Below, one piece after another: positions 29,559-37,952 of a stretch of 64,000 bases of DNA. The stretch comes from DUPQ01 sp022706885 (GTDB taxonomy: Bacteria > Bacillota > Clostridia > DUPQ01). Numbering within the stretch: the first letter of the stretch is position 1; every line of letters starts with the position of its first letter. Below the pieces are notes generated by a model. It was not told the DNA's origin. It did not search any database and saw nothing but the letters and a program-made list of their open reading frames with translations. Where the stretch lies: assembly GCA_022706885.1 (NCBI GenBank), contig JAKJBR010000003.1, positions 36,316-100,315 on the forward strand, in the 5' to 3' direction. Made by a program: the position numbers and the translations under genes.

Positions 29559-30036
29559 TCTGCTCTTCTCTTTCTTCCAAATCCGCAGGATCAATTTCCT
29601 CTATTACTTTATCTCTGAATAAAATACCGTCCATATGGTCCAATTCATGACAGAAACAGTGAGCTGCATATCCCTCAACTTCGGCATGCTGTTCTTTTCC
29701 GTACCTGTCAAGATAGAGCACCTTAATCTTTAAAGGTCTCTTGACCGTTCCGTAATAATCCGGCAGACTTAAGCATCCTTCCACATCGATATCTTCCCCT
29801 TCAGATTGGATTATTACGGGGTTTATCAACTCATACTTCTTATCGTCTATTTCAATAACGGCAACCCTTCTGAGTACTCCCACCTGTACCGCAGCCAGTC
29901 CCAATCCGGGTGCCGCTACCATTGTTTCATACATATCATCAATTAAAGTATGCAATCTGTCATCAAAAGATGTGACTTCCCTGGACTTTTTTCTTAATAT
30001 TTCGTCGCCTTCTTTGCGTATTGTCCTTAATGCCAT
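29542..30036 (-). CDS. def: Peptide deformylase
   Basis: Iron/zinc enzyme removing the formyl group from nascent proteins. The three family motifs are present: GLGLAAVQVG, EGCLSLP (metal-binding Cys) and CHELDH (two metal-binding His and catalytic Glu). The ATG at 30036 (MALRTIRKEGDE) has GGAG six bases upstream and is chosen over an upstream frame to 30057. First gene of the operon with fmt, rlmN, prpC, prkC, rsgA and rpe. Confidence 0.97.
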   Translation of the reverse strand: MALRTIRKEGDEILRKKSREVTSFDDRLHTLIDDMYETMVAAPGLGLAAVQVGVLRRVAVIEIDDKKYELINPVIIQSEGEDIDVEGCLSLPDYYGTVKRPLKIKVLYLDRYGKEQHAEVEGYAAHCFCHELDHMDGILFRDKVIEEIDPADLEEREEQSEEDK

Positions 30037-30061
30037 TTTCTTCTCCGTATTTAACACAATA

Positions 30062-30090
30062 ATTTTATACTATCATTAATTATTAGGCAA
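30062..30090 (-). promoter_or_regulatory. Promoter of the def-fmt-rlmN-prpC-prkC-rsgA-rpe operon
   Basis: -35 TTGCCT (30085-30090), 17-base spacer, -10 TAAAAT (30062-30067). About 15 bases further upstream is the inverted repeat TTTTCACTGTGAAAA (30105-30119), which may be an operator or only part of the Fic gene's 3' end. Confidence 0.6.
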
Positions 30091-30124
30091 ACATAACCGG
30101 TGCATTTTCACTGTGAAAAGCCTT

Positions 30125-31048
30125 TCACTCTTTCACAATCTCCAAATATCTGTCCAGCTGCTCTCCTACATATTCCGCAATAAGTAAAACCATATCGTCA
30201 GCTTTTCCGTCACGATAAAATGCATCGAAAGCATCATAATACCGCTTGCGATCCGTAAACTTAACATTGATTGCGGGATAACCGTTGCGGATAAGTTCAA
30301 GATTTAAGATTAACCGACCGGTTCTGCCATTACCGTCAATAAACGGGTGTATACCCTCAAATTCAAGATGAAAACGGGCAATTCGTTCAATCGGGTGCAT
30401 AGTCTTTTTTCTTTCCTCATTTCTTGTAAGCAACTCCGCCATTTTCGGTTCTATAAGATATGGCTGCACAGGGGCGGCATATGCACCTGTAATTGTAACG
30501 GGAATACGGCGGTAGACACCTTTATCATCCGGTCTGTCCATCAGTACTAAAGAATGAATGGCTCTTATTTCCGTATCCTTAAGGCGCACTTTATTTTGTG
30601 CAATATCTTCGATATATTGAAATGCATCACGATGACCGACCGCTTCAAGATGGTCTTTTAACGGTTTTTTATCTATTGTCATACCCTCAAGCACCATAGC
30701 GGTTTCTTTGAGTGTCAGGGTGTTACCCTCAATGGCGTTTGAATTATATGTGAAGTTCACCATAAAGTCGTTGCGCAAACGCTTTGTTTCTCCCGCGGTA
30801 AGAGGGCGCATACTATCGAGTTTTACTTTTTTAATATCTATTGATGTCAGTAAACTTGCAAATTTGCCACGCTTTCTTTTATGAGGTAATTTCCGCTTAT
30901 CCAACGGCTTTTCCGCATCGCAAGGTATCATATATAAGTTGCCTTTACGGATAACTCCTTCGATTTCTCCGTTGGCGCAAAGTAGGCGAACACGACGAGT
31001 GGAAATATTCCATTTTTCCGCTGCTTGTGTAACCGTTAAATATTCCAC
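30125..31048 (-). CDS. Fic-family protein with N-terminal helix-turn-helix
   Basis: A 307-residue Fic protein, usually an AMP-transferase or related NMP-transferase. The complete active-site motif HPFIDGNGRTGR is at 234-245. An inhibitory helix motif SNAIEGN (103-109) precedes the Fic core, so this is a self-inhibited class II Fic protein that needs no separate antitoxin. Residues 1-45 look like a MerR/excisionase-type winged helix (TVTQAAEKWNISTRRVRLLC). GTG start with GGAGG eight bases upstream. Targets are unknown; it has its own promoter and no partner gene. Confidence 0.92.
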   Translation of the reverse strand: MEYLTVTQAAEKWNISTRRVRLLCANGEIEGVIRKGNLYMIPCDAEKPLDKRKLPHKRKRGKFASLLTSIDIKKVKLDSMRPLTAGETKRLRNDFMVNFTYNSNAIEGNTLTLKETAMVLEGMTIDKKPLKDHLEAVGHRDAFQYIEDIAQNKVRLKDTEIRAIHSLVLMDRPDDKGVYRRIPVTITGAYAAPVQPYLIEPKMAELLTRNEERKKTMHPIERIARFHLEFEGIHPFIDGNGRTGRLILNLELIRNGYPAINVKFTDRKRYYDAFDAFYRDGKADDMVLLIAEYVGEQLDRYLEIVKE

Positions 31049-31088
31049 CTCTCATACCTCCTGATTCCGGAATATTAAATATAAACAA

Positions 31089-31117
31089 AGTATAATGCAT
31101 AATCGGAACAATTACAA
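31089..31117 (-). promoter_or_regulatory. Promoter of the Fic gene
   Basis: -35 TTGTAA (31112-31117), 17-base spacer, -10 TATACT (31089-31094). The short palindrome ATTCCGGAAT lies between the -10 and the ribosome site and could be an operator for the protein's own HTH domain (inference). Confidence 0.6.
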
Positions 31118-31184
31118 TACAGTTTTTAAATATTCTTGTACTAGTTTGCCGATTTACAGTTATCTTTTGCTTTTATTCTAATGA

Positions 31185-31213
31185 GAAACTCCCACCTGAT
31201 TGGCGGGAGTTTC
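31185..31213 (-). terminator. Strong hairpin after the ABC ATPase gene
   Basis: A 12-base-pair stem (one G-U in the transcript) around the loop AATCA, arms GAAACTCCC and GGGAGTTTC. It lies 24 bases past the ATPase stop. The downstream bases are only modestly U-rich on the minus strand, so it may act as a weak terminator or protect the 3' end. Confidence 0.6.
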
Positions 31214-31236
31214 CTGCGAAATTATGGTTATATTAT

Positions 31237-32361
31237 TTATTCTGCAAATATAGTCTTTTCCGACTTCTTGTCAAATATGTGTACCCTTACCGTATCTATA
31301 GCTATCTTAACGGTTAATCCCGGTCTTGCCTTTGTGGAAGGACTTACTCTTGCAATAATATTGCTGCCTGCAAACGAGAAATACAACAGAGCTTCCGGTC
31401 CCATCATTTCCACAACATCAATCTTAACCTCAATAGTGGTATCCGGCATCTGGTCAAGGTATACCTGTTCATCACGGAAATGCTCCGGTCTGATTCCGAG
31501 TACAACATCCACTCCGTCATATCCTTTACCGATTATGCTCTTTGCTCTCTTTTCGGAAAATTTAAGCTTTGTTCCGCCGATATCTATCCATACATCCTTG
31601 CCTTTTTCTTCAATGGTTGCATTTAAGAAGTTCATTTGAGGTGTTCCGATAAATCCTGCAACATACATGTTAACGGGGTTATCATACATAATCTGAGGAG
31701 GATCAACCTGCTGAATAAATCCTGCTCTCATAACAACTATTCTGGTACCCATTGTCATAGCTTCTACCTGGTCATGTGTAACATATATGAATGTTGTTCT
31801 CAGTCTCTGATGAAGCTTTGTCAACTCAACACGCATCTGTGCTCTCAATTTAGCATCAAGGTTGGAAAGCGGCTCGTCCATAAGGAAGACTTTAGGTTCA
31901 CGAACAATAGCACGACCTAATGCTACCCTCTGTCTCTGTCCGCCCGAGAGAGCTTTGGGCTTTCTGTCAAGCAGATGCTGGATTTCCAATATCTTTGCTG
32001 CCGCATGAACTCTGTGACGAATTTCGTTTTTAGGCATTTTTCTTAATTTAAGACCGAATGCCATGTTGTCGAAAATGGTCATGTGAGGATACAATGCGTA
32101 GTTCTGGAAAACCATTGCTATATCTCTGTCTTTGGGGTGTACTTCGTTGATTATTCTGTCCCCGATATAAATTTCACCTGCGGTGATATCTTCCAATCCC
32201 GCTATCATTCTGAGTGTTGTTGTTTTTCCGCATCCCGACGGTCCGAGCAGAACTAAAAACTCCCTGTCTTCAATAACAAGATTGAAGTCGGAAACAGCAG
32301 TTATGCCGCCACGGTTGGGCTCATACTTTTTATATACGTTTTTTAATATAACTTTTGCCAT
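31237..32361 (-). CDS. ugpC: Carbohydrate ABC transporter ATPase (UgpC/MsmK type)
   Basis: ATPase of a CUT1-type sugar importer, 374 residues. Walker A is GPSGCGKTTT, signature LSGGQRQR, Walker B LMDEPLSNLD, switch His in YVTHDQ. The C-terminal regulatory OB domain (about 240-374) includes GIRPEHF. No permease or binding protein is next to it, which fits the MsmK-like ATPases that serve several sugar transporters in Firmicutes; the permease pair at 44.1-46.0 kb lacks its own ATPase and is a plausible client. GGAGG precedes the ATG. Confidence 0.93.
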   Translation of the reverse strand: MAKVILKNVYKKYEPNRGGITAVSDFNLVIEDREFLVLLGPSGCGKTTTLRMIAGLEDITAGEIYIGDRIINEVHPKDRDIAMVFQNYALYPHMTIFDNMAFGLKLRKMPKNEIRHRVHAAAKILEIQHLLDRKPKALSGGQRQRVALGRAIVREPKVFLMDEPLSNLDAKLRAQMRVELTKLHQRLRTTFIYVTHDQVEAMTMGTRIVVMRAGFIQQVDPPQIMYDNPVNMYVAGFIGTPQMNFLNATIEEKGKDVWIDIGGTKLKFSEKRAKSIIGKGYDGVDVVLGIRPEHFRDEQVYLDQMPDTTIEVKIDVVEMMGPEALLYFSFAGSNIIARVSPSTKARPGLTVKIAIDTVRVHIFDKKSEKTIFAE

Positions 32362-32475
32362 ATATGATTCCTCCTATTCATTTCTTCGTATATTTTATCA
32401 CTTTACGGGTAGGAATATAAGATGGTATGTCTACAAATAAATATCGCTCTTTTTGTTCATCTTGCATAAAAATCG

Positions 32476-33081
32476 CTATTTGTGAAGTATCGGTGACAAC
32501 TTTTTATAGATAAGGAAAGTTATAACACCGCTTAATACCCCTTTTAAGAGATTAAACGGCACATTTGCCAATAAGATAAGATCCCAAAGAGAGTTAATGT
32601 TAGGATTAATTTTTGTTCCCATCTCAACTATTGCCTCAACCGGTATTCCGAAAGCTTTTGCGTAAACGGGAATAAGAAGAAAATAATTCAACAACGCTCC
32701 GGCTACAGTCATGGATACGATACCTACCAGCATACCTATAATGGCATTCTTTATATTCTTCTTCCTTTTATATATAATACCTGCCGGGGCCACTAAACAG
32801 CATCCTATTAAAAAATTGGCAAATTCACCCACTCCGGCAGTTGTCGTTCCGGTTATAACAAGATTAACCAATATCTTTACCGCTTCAATGATTATTCCCG
32901 CTACAGGGCCCATTGCGAAAGTTCCCAACAGAACCGCGACCTCGCTCAAATCTATTTCATAGAAGGCGGGAGCAAAAGGCAACGGAATTTCCAGAAGCAT
33001 AAGCACTCCCGCTACCGCCCCTAAAATGCCCATTTTAGCCATGTTTCTTGTTGTCATAAGTTTTGTTTTACACTGCTCCAT
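32476..33081 (-). CDS. ribU: ECF transporter S-component, riboflavin type
   Basis: Substrate-binding membrane subunit for riboflavin uptake that works with the shared ECF energy-coupling module, which is not in this window. About six membrane helices. Residues matching RibU include EIPLPFAPAFYEIDLSE, FAMGPVAGIIIE and GTTTAGVGEFANFLIG. The ATG at 33081 is chosen for GGGAG six bases upstream; the frame is open to 33120. No FMN riboswitch is visible upstream, which is unusual for ribU. Single gene. Confidence 0.85.
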   Translation of the reverse strand: MEQCKTKLMTTRNMAKMGILGAVAGVLMLLEIPLPFAPAFYEIDLSEVAVLLGTFAMGPVAGIIIEAVKILVNLVITGTTTAGVGEFANFLIGCCLVAPAGIIYKRKKNIKNAIIGMLVGIVSMTVAGALLNYFLLIPVYAKAFGIPVEAIVEMGTKINPNINSLWDLILLANVPFNLLKGVLSGVITFLIYKKLSPILHK

Positions 33082-33220
33082 ATACATCTCCCAATTGATG
33101 TTCAAGCAAAAGTATAACACAAGGAGTGGAATAAATGTATAATATAGTTATAAAACAAAGGAGGAGGAGTATAAGCAGTCCGATATTGCAGGTAGCGACT
33201 GAGTTATACAAATTGATAGC

Positions 33221-34186
33221 ATGAAATTAGGTGTTTTTACCGTTGTTTTAAGCTCTATGAGTTTGGAAAATGCAATTATTTACTTAAAAGATCTTGGCGT
33301 TCAGGCGATTGAATTAGGTACGGGAGGATTTCCGGGAACGGCGCATCTTGATGCCAAAAAGATTCATAACAAGCCTGAAGAAATAAAGAAGATAAAAAAA
33401 ATGACGGAAAAATATGATATGGAGATATGCGCTTTAAGCTGTCACGGTAATGCAGTTCATCCCGATAAGAAAATAGCTGCCGCCTATCAGGAGGATTTTG
33501 AAAAAACAATACTCCTGGCGGAGAAACTGGGAGTGAATACGGTAGTAACCTTCTCCGGTTGTCCCGGTGACCATGAAAATGCAAAATATCCCAACTGGGT
33601 AACCTGTCCGTGGCCCGATGGCTTTTTAAAGATTCTGGATTACCAGTGGAACGATGTACTTATACCGTACTGGACCAAGCAGGTGGAATTTGCAAAAAAA
33701 CATAATGTACATCAGATTGCTTTGGAAATGCATCCGGGCTTCTGCGTATACAATCCCGAAACCTGCCTGAAACTTAGAGATGCCGTAGGACCGGTAATAG
33801 GAGCAAACTTCGATCCTTCACACCTTTTCTGGCAGGGCATCGATATCATCAAAGCAATCCGGGCATTAAAAGGAGCAATTTATCATTTCCATGCGAAAGA
33901 TACAAAAATATATTACCCCAATTCCCAAGTAAACGGAGTCTTGGATACAAAACCTTACAGCGATGAACCGCAGCGGTCCTGGCTGTTCCGCACTGTGGGT
34001 ACCGGCCATGACAGACAGGTATGGAATGATATTTTTGCGGAATTAAGAATGGCTGAATATGATCATGTAATATCCATTGAACATGAAGACAGTTTAATGA
34101 GCGGGCAGGAAGGCCTGAAAAAAGCCATATCTTTCTTAAAAGAGACAATGATTTTTGAGCCCAAAGGCACTATGTATTGGGCATAA
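33221..34186 (+). CDS. Sugar phosphate isomerase/epimerase (xylose-isomerase-like TIM barrel)
   Basis: A 321-residue AP-endonuclease-2/xylose-isomerase-like TIM barrel. Metal-ligand candidates are in ALEMHPGF (Glu, His), ANFDPSHLFWQG (Asp, His), HFHAKDTKI (His, Asp) and SIEHEDS (Glu). Members act on sugars or inositol derivatives. The ATG has no good ribosome site directly upstream; a GGAGGAGGAG run lies about 50 bases earlier. It stands alone on the plus strand between ribU and metG. Confidence 0.88.
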   Translation: MKLGVFTVVLSSMSLENAIIYLKDLGVQAIELGTGGFPGTAHLDAKKIHNKPEEIKKIKKMTEKYDMEICALSCHGNAVHPDKKIAAAYQEDFEKTILLAEKLGVNTVVTFSGCPGDHENAKYPNWVTCPWPDGFLKILDYQWNDVLIPYWTKQVEFAKKHNVHQIALEMHPGFCVYNPETCLKLRDAVGPVIGANFDPSHLFWQGIDIIKAIRALKGAIYHFHAKDTKIYYPNSQVNGVLDTKPYSDEPQRSWLFRTVGTGHDRQVWNDIFAELRMAEYDHVISIEHEDSLMSGQEGLKKAISFLKETMIFEPKGTMYWA

Positions 34187-34225
34187 ACTCCTGATATGCG
34201 ACAATCGAAATATGTGCAGGTATAT

Positions 34226-36154
34226 TTAAGATATCTTTGAACCGGTAGGCATTTCCCTATCTATAGTTACTAAAGAAAGTCTGTCTTTATCCGATGCGGC
34301 CAACAGCATACCTTCGCTTGTTTCACCTCGCAGCACAGCCGGTTTTAAGTTGGTTATAACCACAACGGTTTTTCCTATTAACTCGTCACATGTATAATAC
34401 TCGGCTATGCCCGATACTATCTGACGGGTTTTACCGTCTGTTTCCACCTGCAGTTTTAAAAGCTTCTTGGCTCCTTTTACAGGTTCACAAGATACTATTT
34501 TAGCGGTCTTAAGTTCCACTTTTGCAAAATCTTCAATCCCAATTAATGCTACATTCAGGTCTTGCTCCTGTTCTTTTTCGTTGTTAGTTTTTTCAATCTC
34601 CAAAAGTTTCTTTTCGGTATCTATCCTGTTGAAGAGTATCTCGGGTTTCCTAAGTTCAATGCCGTCTTCCAACTTTCCGAAAGTATAGGTTGAAGCAAAA
34701 GTTGTTTCTTTTGTGTTGAGCTGTGAAATTATTTTATCCGAAGTGGAAGGCATAAAAGGATACAGTAAAACCGAAACTACCCTTATTCCTTCTAAAAGAT
34801 TGTACATAACCTTTTTCAGTCTTTCGTGGTCTTCCTCGTTTTTAAAAAGTGTCCAGGGCAGAGTTTCATCAATATATTTATTGCAACGCTTTGCTAAAGT
34901 CATAATCTCATGAATGGCTTCACTGACCTTATACCGCATCATCAAATCACAAACTTTCTCAGGCGTGCTTTCGGTTAACTCGATAAGTTCTCTGTCCGCT
35001 TGGTTTTCCGGCAGCAGCGATGCGGGCTTTTTAACAGTGCCTTCGAAGTATTTGTGTTGCATTGTAACGGTTCTGTTAACAAGATTTCCCAGAACATTGG
35101 CTAAATCGGAATTAATCTTCTCTATTATCTGTCTGTGCGATATTATACCGTCATTGGCATAATTCATCTCGCTTAATACATAATATCTGACTTCATCCAC
35201 ACCGAAAAGAGCGGAAAGATCATCGGCATATAAGATATTACCTTTGGATTTGCTCATCTTGCTTCCGTCACCGAAAAGCAGCCAGGGATGTCCCAAAACC
35301 GTTTTCGGAAGCGGCACATCCAGAGCCATAAGCATGGCGGGCCAGTATATTGTGTGGAATCGGACAATATCTTTCCCTATAACATGTACATCACAAGGCC
35401 AGTATTTATTGAACAGCTCGCTGTAGTTGCCGTCGGCGTCATATCCGATACCGGTTATGTAGTTGGATAACGCATCAATCCAGACATAGACTACATGCTT
35501 GGGATCAAACGGTACCTGTATTCCCCACTTAAAGGATGTACGTGATACGCATAAATCCTGAAGTCCGGGTTTTAAGAAGTTGTTAACCATCTCGTTCTTT
35601 CTGGACTCGGGTTGTATAAAATCCGGATTACGTTCTATATGCTCCATCAGTCTGTCCTGATATTTTGACAGTCTGAAGAAATATGCTTCTTCTTTGGCTT
35701 TATTGACCTCTCTCTTACAGTCGGGGCACTTGCCGTCTTCCAGTTGTGATTGCGTCCAGAAAGACTCACACGGAGTGCAGTACCAGCCTTCATATTGGCT
35801 TTTATAAATATCCCCTTTATCATACAGCTTTTTGAATATTTTCTTAATCTGTTGCTCATGGTCGGCATCGGTAGTTCTGATGAACTTATCATAGCTTGTA
35901 TTCATAAGATCCCATATTCTCTTTATTTCCTTTGCCCACCCGTCAACAAATTGCTTGGGAGTAATGTTTTGTTCCTTTGCTTTTTCCTCAATCTTCTGCC
36001 CGTGTTCATCGGTTCCGGTCATAAAGAAAACATCATATCCTAACATCCGCATAAATCTTGCTATGCTGTCGGCAAGTATTATTTCATAGGTGTTTCCTAT
36101 GTGAGGTTTTCCCGATGCGTATGCTATTGCGGTAGTGATATAGAATTTTTTCAT
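34226..36154 (-). CDS. metG: Methionine-tRNA ligase
   Basis: Charges tRNA-Met. Class I signatures are PHIGN (17-21) and KMSKSKGN; the zinc-binding knuckle is CTPCESF...CPDCKREV. The 642-residue length includes the C-terminal tRNA-binding EMAP/Trbp111-like domain (about 535-642, with ELKTAKIVSCEPV and LKPAVLRG). The ATG overlaps the upstream reductase stop by one base (TAATG). No T-box leader is present; control would come from the operon promoter. Confidence 0.98.
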   Translation of the reverse strand: MKKFYITTAIAYASGKPHIGNTYEIILADSIARFMRMLGYDVFFMTGTDEHGQKIEEKAKEQNITPKQFVDGWAKEIKRIWDLMNTSYDKFIRTTDADHEQQIKKIFKKLYDKGDIYKSQYEGWYCTPCESFWTQSQLEDGKCPDCKREVNKAKEEAYFFRLSKYQDRLMEHIERNPDFIQPESRKNEMVNNFLKPGLQDLCVSRTSFKWGIQVPFDPKHVVYVWIDALSNYITGIGYDADGNYSELFNKYWPCDVHVIGKDIVRFHTIYWPAMLMALDVPLPKTVLGHPWLLFGDGSKMSKSKGNILYADDLSALFGVDEVRYYVLSEMNYANDGIISHRQIIEKINSDLANVLGNLVNRTVTMQHKYFEGTVKKPASLLPENQADRELIELTESTPEKVCDLMMRYKVSEAIHEIMTLAKRCNKYIDETLPWTLFKNEEDHERLKKVMYNLLEGIRVVSVLLYPFMPSTSDKIISQLNTKETTFASTYTFGKLEDGIELRKPEILFNRIDTEKKLLEIEKTNNEKEQEQDLNVALIGIEDFAKVELKTAKIVSCEPVKGAKKLLKLQVETDGKTRQIVSGIAEYYTCDELIGKTVVVITNLKPAVLRGETSEGMLLAASDKDRLSLVTIDREMPTGSKIS

Positions 36155-37029
36155 TACTTACTCCTTTTTCTGTCTTCTTTCAGTCTTTCCGTTACCGAAC
36201 GGGCGGCAAGCGCACCGTCGGAAACAGCCGTGGCAACCTGCATATAGGTATTTATACAGTCTCCCGCAGCATATATTCTGTCTATATTGGTCATCTTGGA
36301 TGAATCTACAACAATCTTTCCCTTTTCCGTAGCAATACCCGATTTCAAGGAAAATGAGGATGCATCCGCCGTACCGTATGCAATGAATATTCCGTCAAAT
36401 TGTTGCTTTGAACCGTCTTTGAACTCAATGCCTTCTACACTGTCCCGACCGTATATTCCGTTTATCTGCTTATCAATTACCGGTATTTCGCCCGGCACAT
36501 CAAATTCCGGATTATTTCCGTTGGTTAAAAGATATACGTCTTTTGTGAACATCAACAGATTGTTAAGTTCATGTTCTGCATAATCGGTATATCCTATTAT
36601 CGCTGCTTTTTTATTGCGGAAGAAAAAACCGTCACATGTCACGCAATAACTTATACCCTTCCCTTCAAGGTCTCTTAAGCCCGGCACATTGAGACTTCTT
36701 CTGGTCATTCCCGCTGCAATTATGACATAAGAAGCGACATATTCCCCTTTTAATCCCTGTACCGAAACGGACTGTTCGGAAGGCAACAACATGACCACCT
36801 GGTCTTCTTTGAACTCCACATTAAACCGCCTGGCCTGTTCAACTCCTTCTTGGAGCAGCTTTTTTGCTTCAACAGGTTTACCAAATCCGTAATAATTCTC
36901 GACATAGTCGGCTTTCTCCAACGAACCGCCGTCTTTGTAAAGTATAAGGGTTTTGAATCCCGCTCTTCCCAGATAGATGCCCGCTTGTGCTCCTGCAGGT
37001 CCCTTGCCTATTATTATGACATCATACAT
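36154..37029 (-). CDS. Thioredoxin-reductase-like FAD/NAD(P)-dependent oxidoreductase
   Basis: A 291-residue pyridine nucleotide-disulfide oxidoreductase. FAD-binding GKGPAGAQAG at the N-terminus, the redox pair CVTC followed by DGFFF, and the second FAD motif AAGDC near the C-terminus. The NAD(P) domain is shorter and less canonical than in classical TrxB (AIIGYTDYAEHE in place of GGGxxA), so the partner or cofactor may differ from thioredoxin/NADPH. It lies between a membrane protein and metG in one operon. Confidence 0.88.
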   Translation of the reverse strand: MYDVIIIGKGPAGAQAGIYLGRAGFKTLILYKDGGSLEKADYVENYYGFGKPVEAKKLLQEGVEQARRFNVEFKEDQVVMLLPSEQSVSVQGLKGEYVASYVIIAAGMTRRSLNVPGLRDLEGKGISYCVTCDGFFFRNKKAAIIGYTDYAEHELNNLLMFTKDVYLLTNGNNPEFDVPGEIPVIDKQINGIYGRDSVEGIEFKDGSKQQFDGIFIAYGTADASSFSLKSGIATEKGKIVVDSSKMTNIDRIYAAGDCINTYMQVATAVSDGALAARSVTERLKEDRKRSK

Positions 37030-37054
37030 TTTTTTGCCTCCTTGAACTTAAACA

Positions 37055-37888
37055 TCAGCTGTTAACCCTGTAAGGTTCAATAAGCTTATCAAATGTATAA
37101 AAGGGAAAAACCGCAAAGAAGCTGAAATATATACTATAAAGAACAAATCCTACCAAAAATTCCAAAACCTTGTTTTCTATCTTATACATGATGAAGAGCA
37201 CTCCCGCAAGGAAAAGCAGCAGTAATGCGGATTTGGCGAAGGTTCTCCAGTATCGCGCATTGACGGCAGCATTGGCTTTCTCAATGGGATATCTGGAAAA
37301 ATGGAATATGGACGGAAACTTAAATACGAAAGTCATGTATATCAAAATGAAAATGGCAATGATAATAAATATCAGCACCGCAAGTAAAATATACACGACG
37401 GTAGGGTCATGTCCCGCATCCGCAACGGAATTCTTCAATATGAAAAACGGGGTAAATGCCAACGGAATAAAGGCTACAAACAGCAACAGTGAGAGGTACA
37501 TCTGAAAGAATACCAATGCACATCTGAAAAATCCTTTTTTTAATCCCTGAAGATAATGAGAAAAATTCGTCTTGATTCTTTTAACCGTCAGATGAATTAT
37601 ATTCATATATCCGCTGAATATAAGGCTGGACAACAAAGCAAGTACTACCGCCAAAGCCAGAATGCCCAGCAGTATATACGGGATATTGGTATATTTATAT
37701 GCCCATTTGGAAAACATGATAACCGTATCGCCTATGTCATCGGATATAAACGATGAATAGTATTTGGAAAGCAGTTTTGCGGGGTTAAAAATCATTATTA
37801 TGCAACAAACTAAAGATATACATGCCGTATAAATAGGTATCAAAGGCTTTTTTATAAAATATACTAATGAATTACTGAAAAAATTCAT
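37055..37888 (-). CDS. Six-helix membrane protein of unknown function
   Basis: A 277-residue protein with about six hydrophobic segments separated by short basic loops. No family is recognised with confidence; the arrangement resembles uncharacterised DUF-type integral membrane proteins of Clostridia. GGAGG lies four bases before the ATG. It is the first gene of an operon with the thioredoxin-reductase-like gene (25-base gap) and metG, and has a very strong promoter. Confidence 0.75.
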   Translation of the reverse strand: MNFFSNSLVYFIKKPLIPIYTACISLVCCIIMIFNPAKLLSKYYSSFISDDIGDTVIMFSKWAYKYTNIPYILLGILALAVVLALLSSLIFSGYMNIIHLTVKRIKTNFSHYLQGLKKGFFRCALVFFQMYLSLLLFVAFIPLAFTPFFILKNSVADAGHDPTVVYILLAVLIFIIIAIFILIYMTFVFKFPSIFHFSRYPIEKANAAVNARYWRTFAKSALLLLFLAGVLFIMYKIENKVLEFLVGFVLYSIYFSFFAVFPFYTFDKLIEPYRVNS

Positions 37889-37907
37889 GTTTCCTCCATT
37901 AAAACAT

Positions 37908-37940
37908 TGTGATTATATCACAGGGGTATACCCTTTGCAA
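37908..37940 (-). promoter_or_regulatory. Strong promoter with two palindromes (membrane protein-trxB-like-metG operon)
   Basis: -35 TTGCAA (37935-37940), 17-base spacer, perfect -10 TATAAT (37912-37917). The spacer contains the perfect palindrome GGGTATACCC (37924-37933). The -10 itself is inside a second palindrome, TGTGATATAATCACA (37908-37922, six-base arms). Such placement is typical of repressor or activator sites; the regulator is unknown. Confidence 0.8.
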
Positions 37941-37952
37941 TAAATCGGTCGG

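Noticed and set aside
33121..33220. FMN riboswitch before ribU
   Set aside because: The conserved G-rich core elements are not visible on the minus strand.
33186..33224. 12-codon leader frame overlapping the TIM-barrel isomerase start (ATGA)
   Set aside because: Starts with TTG about 15 bases from the nearest GGAGG; likely coincidence.
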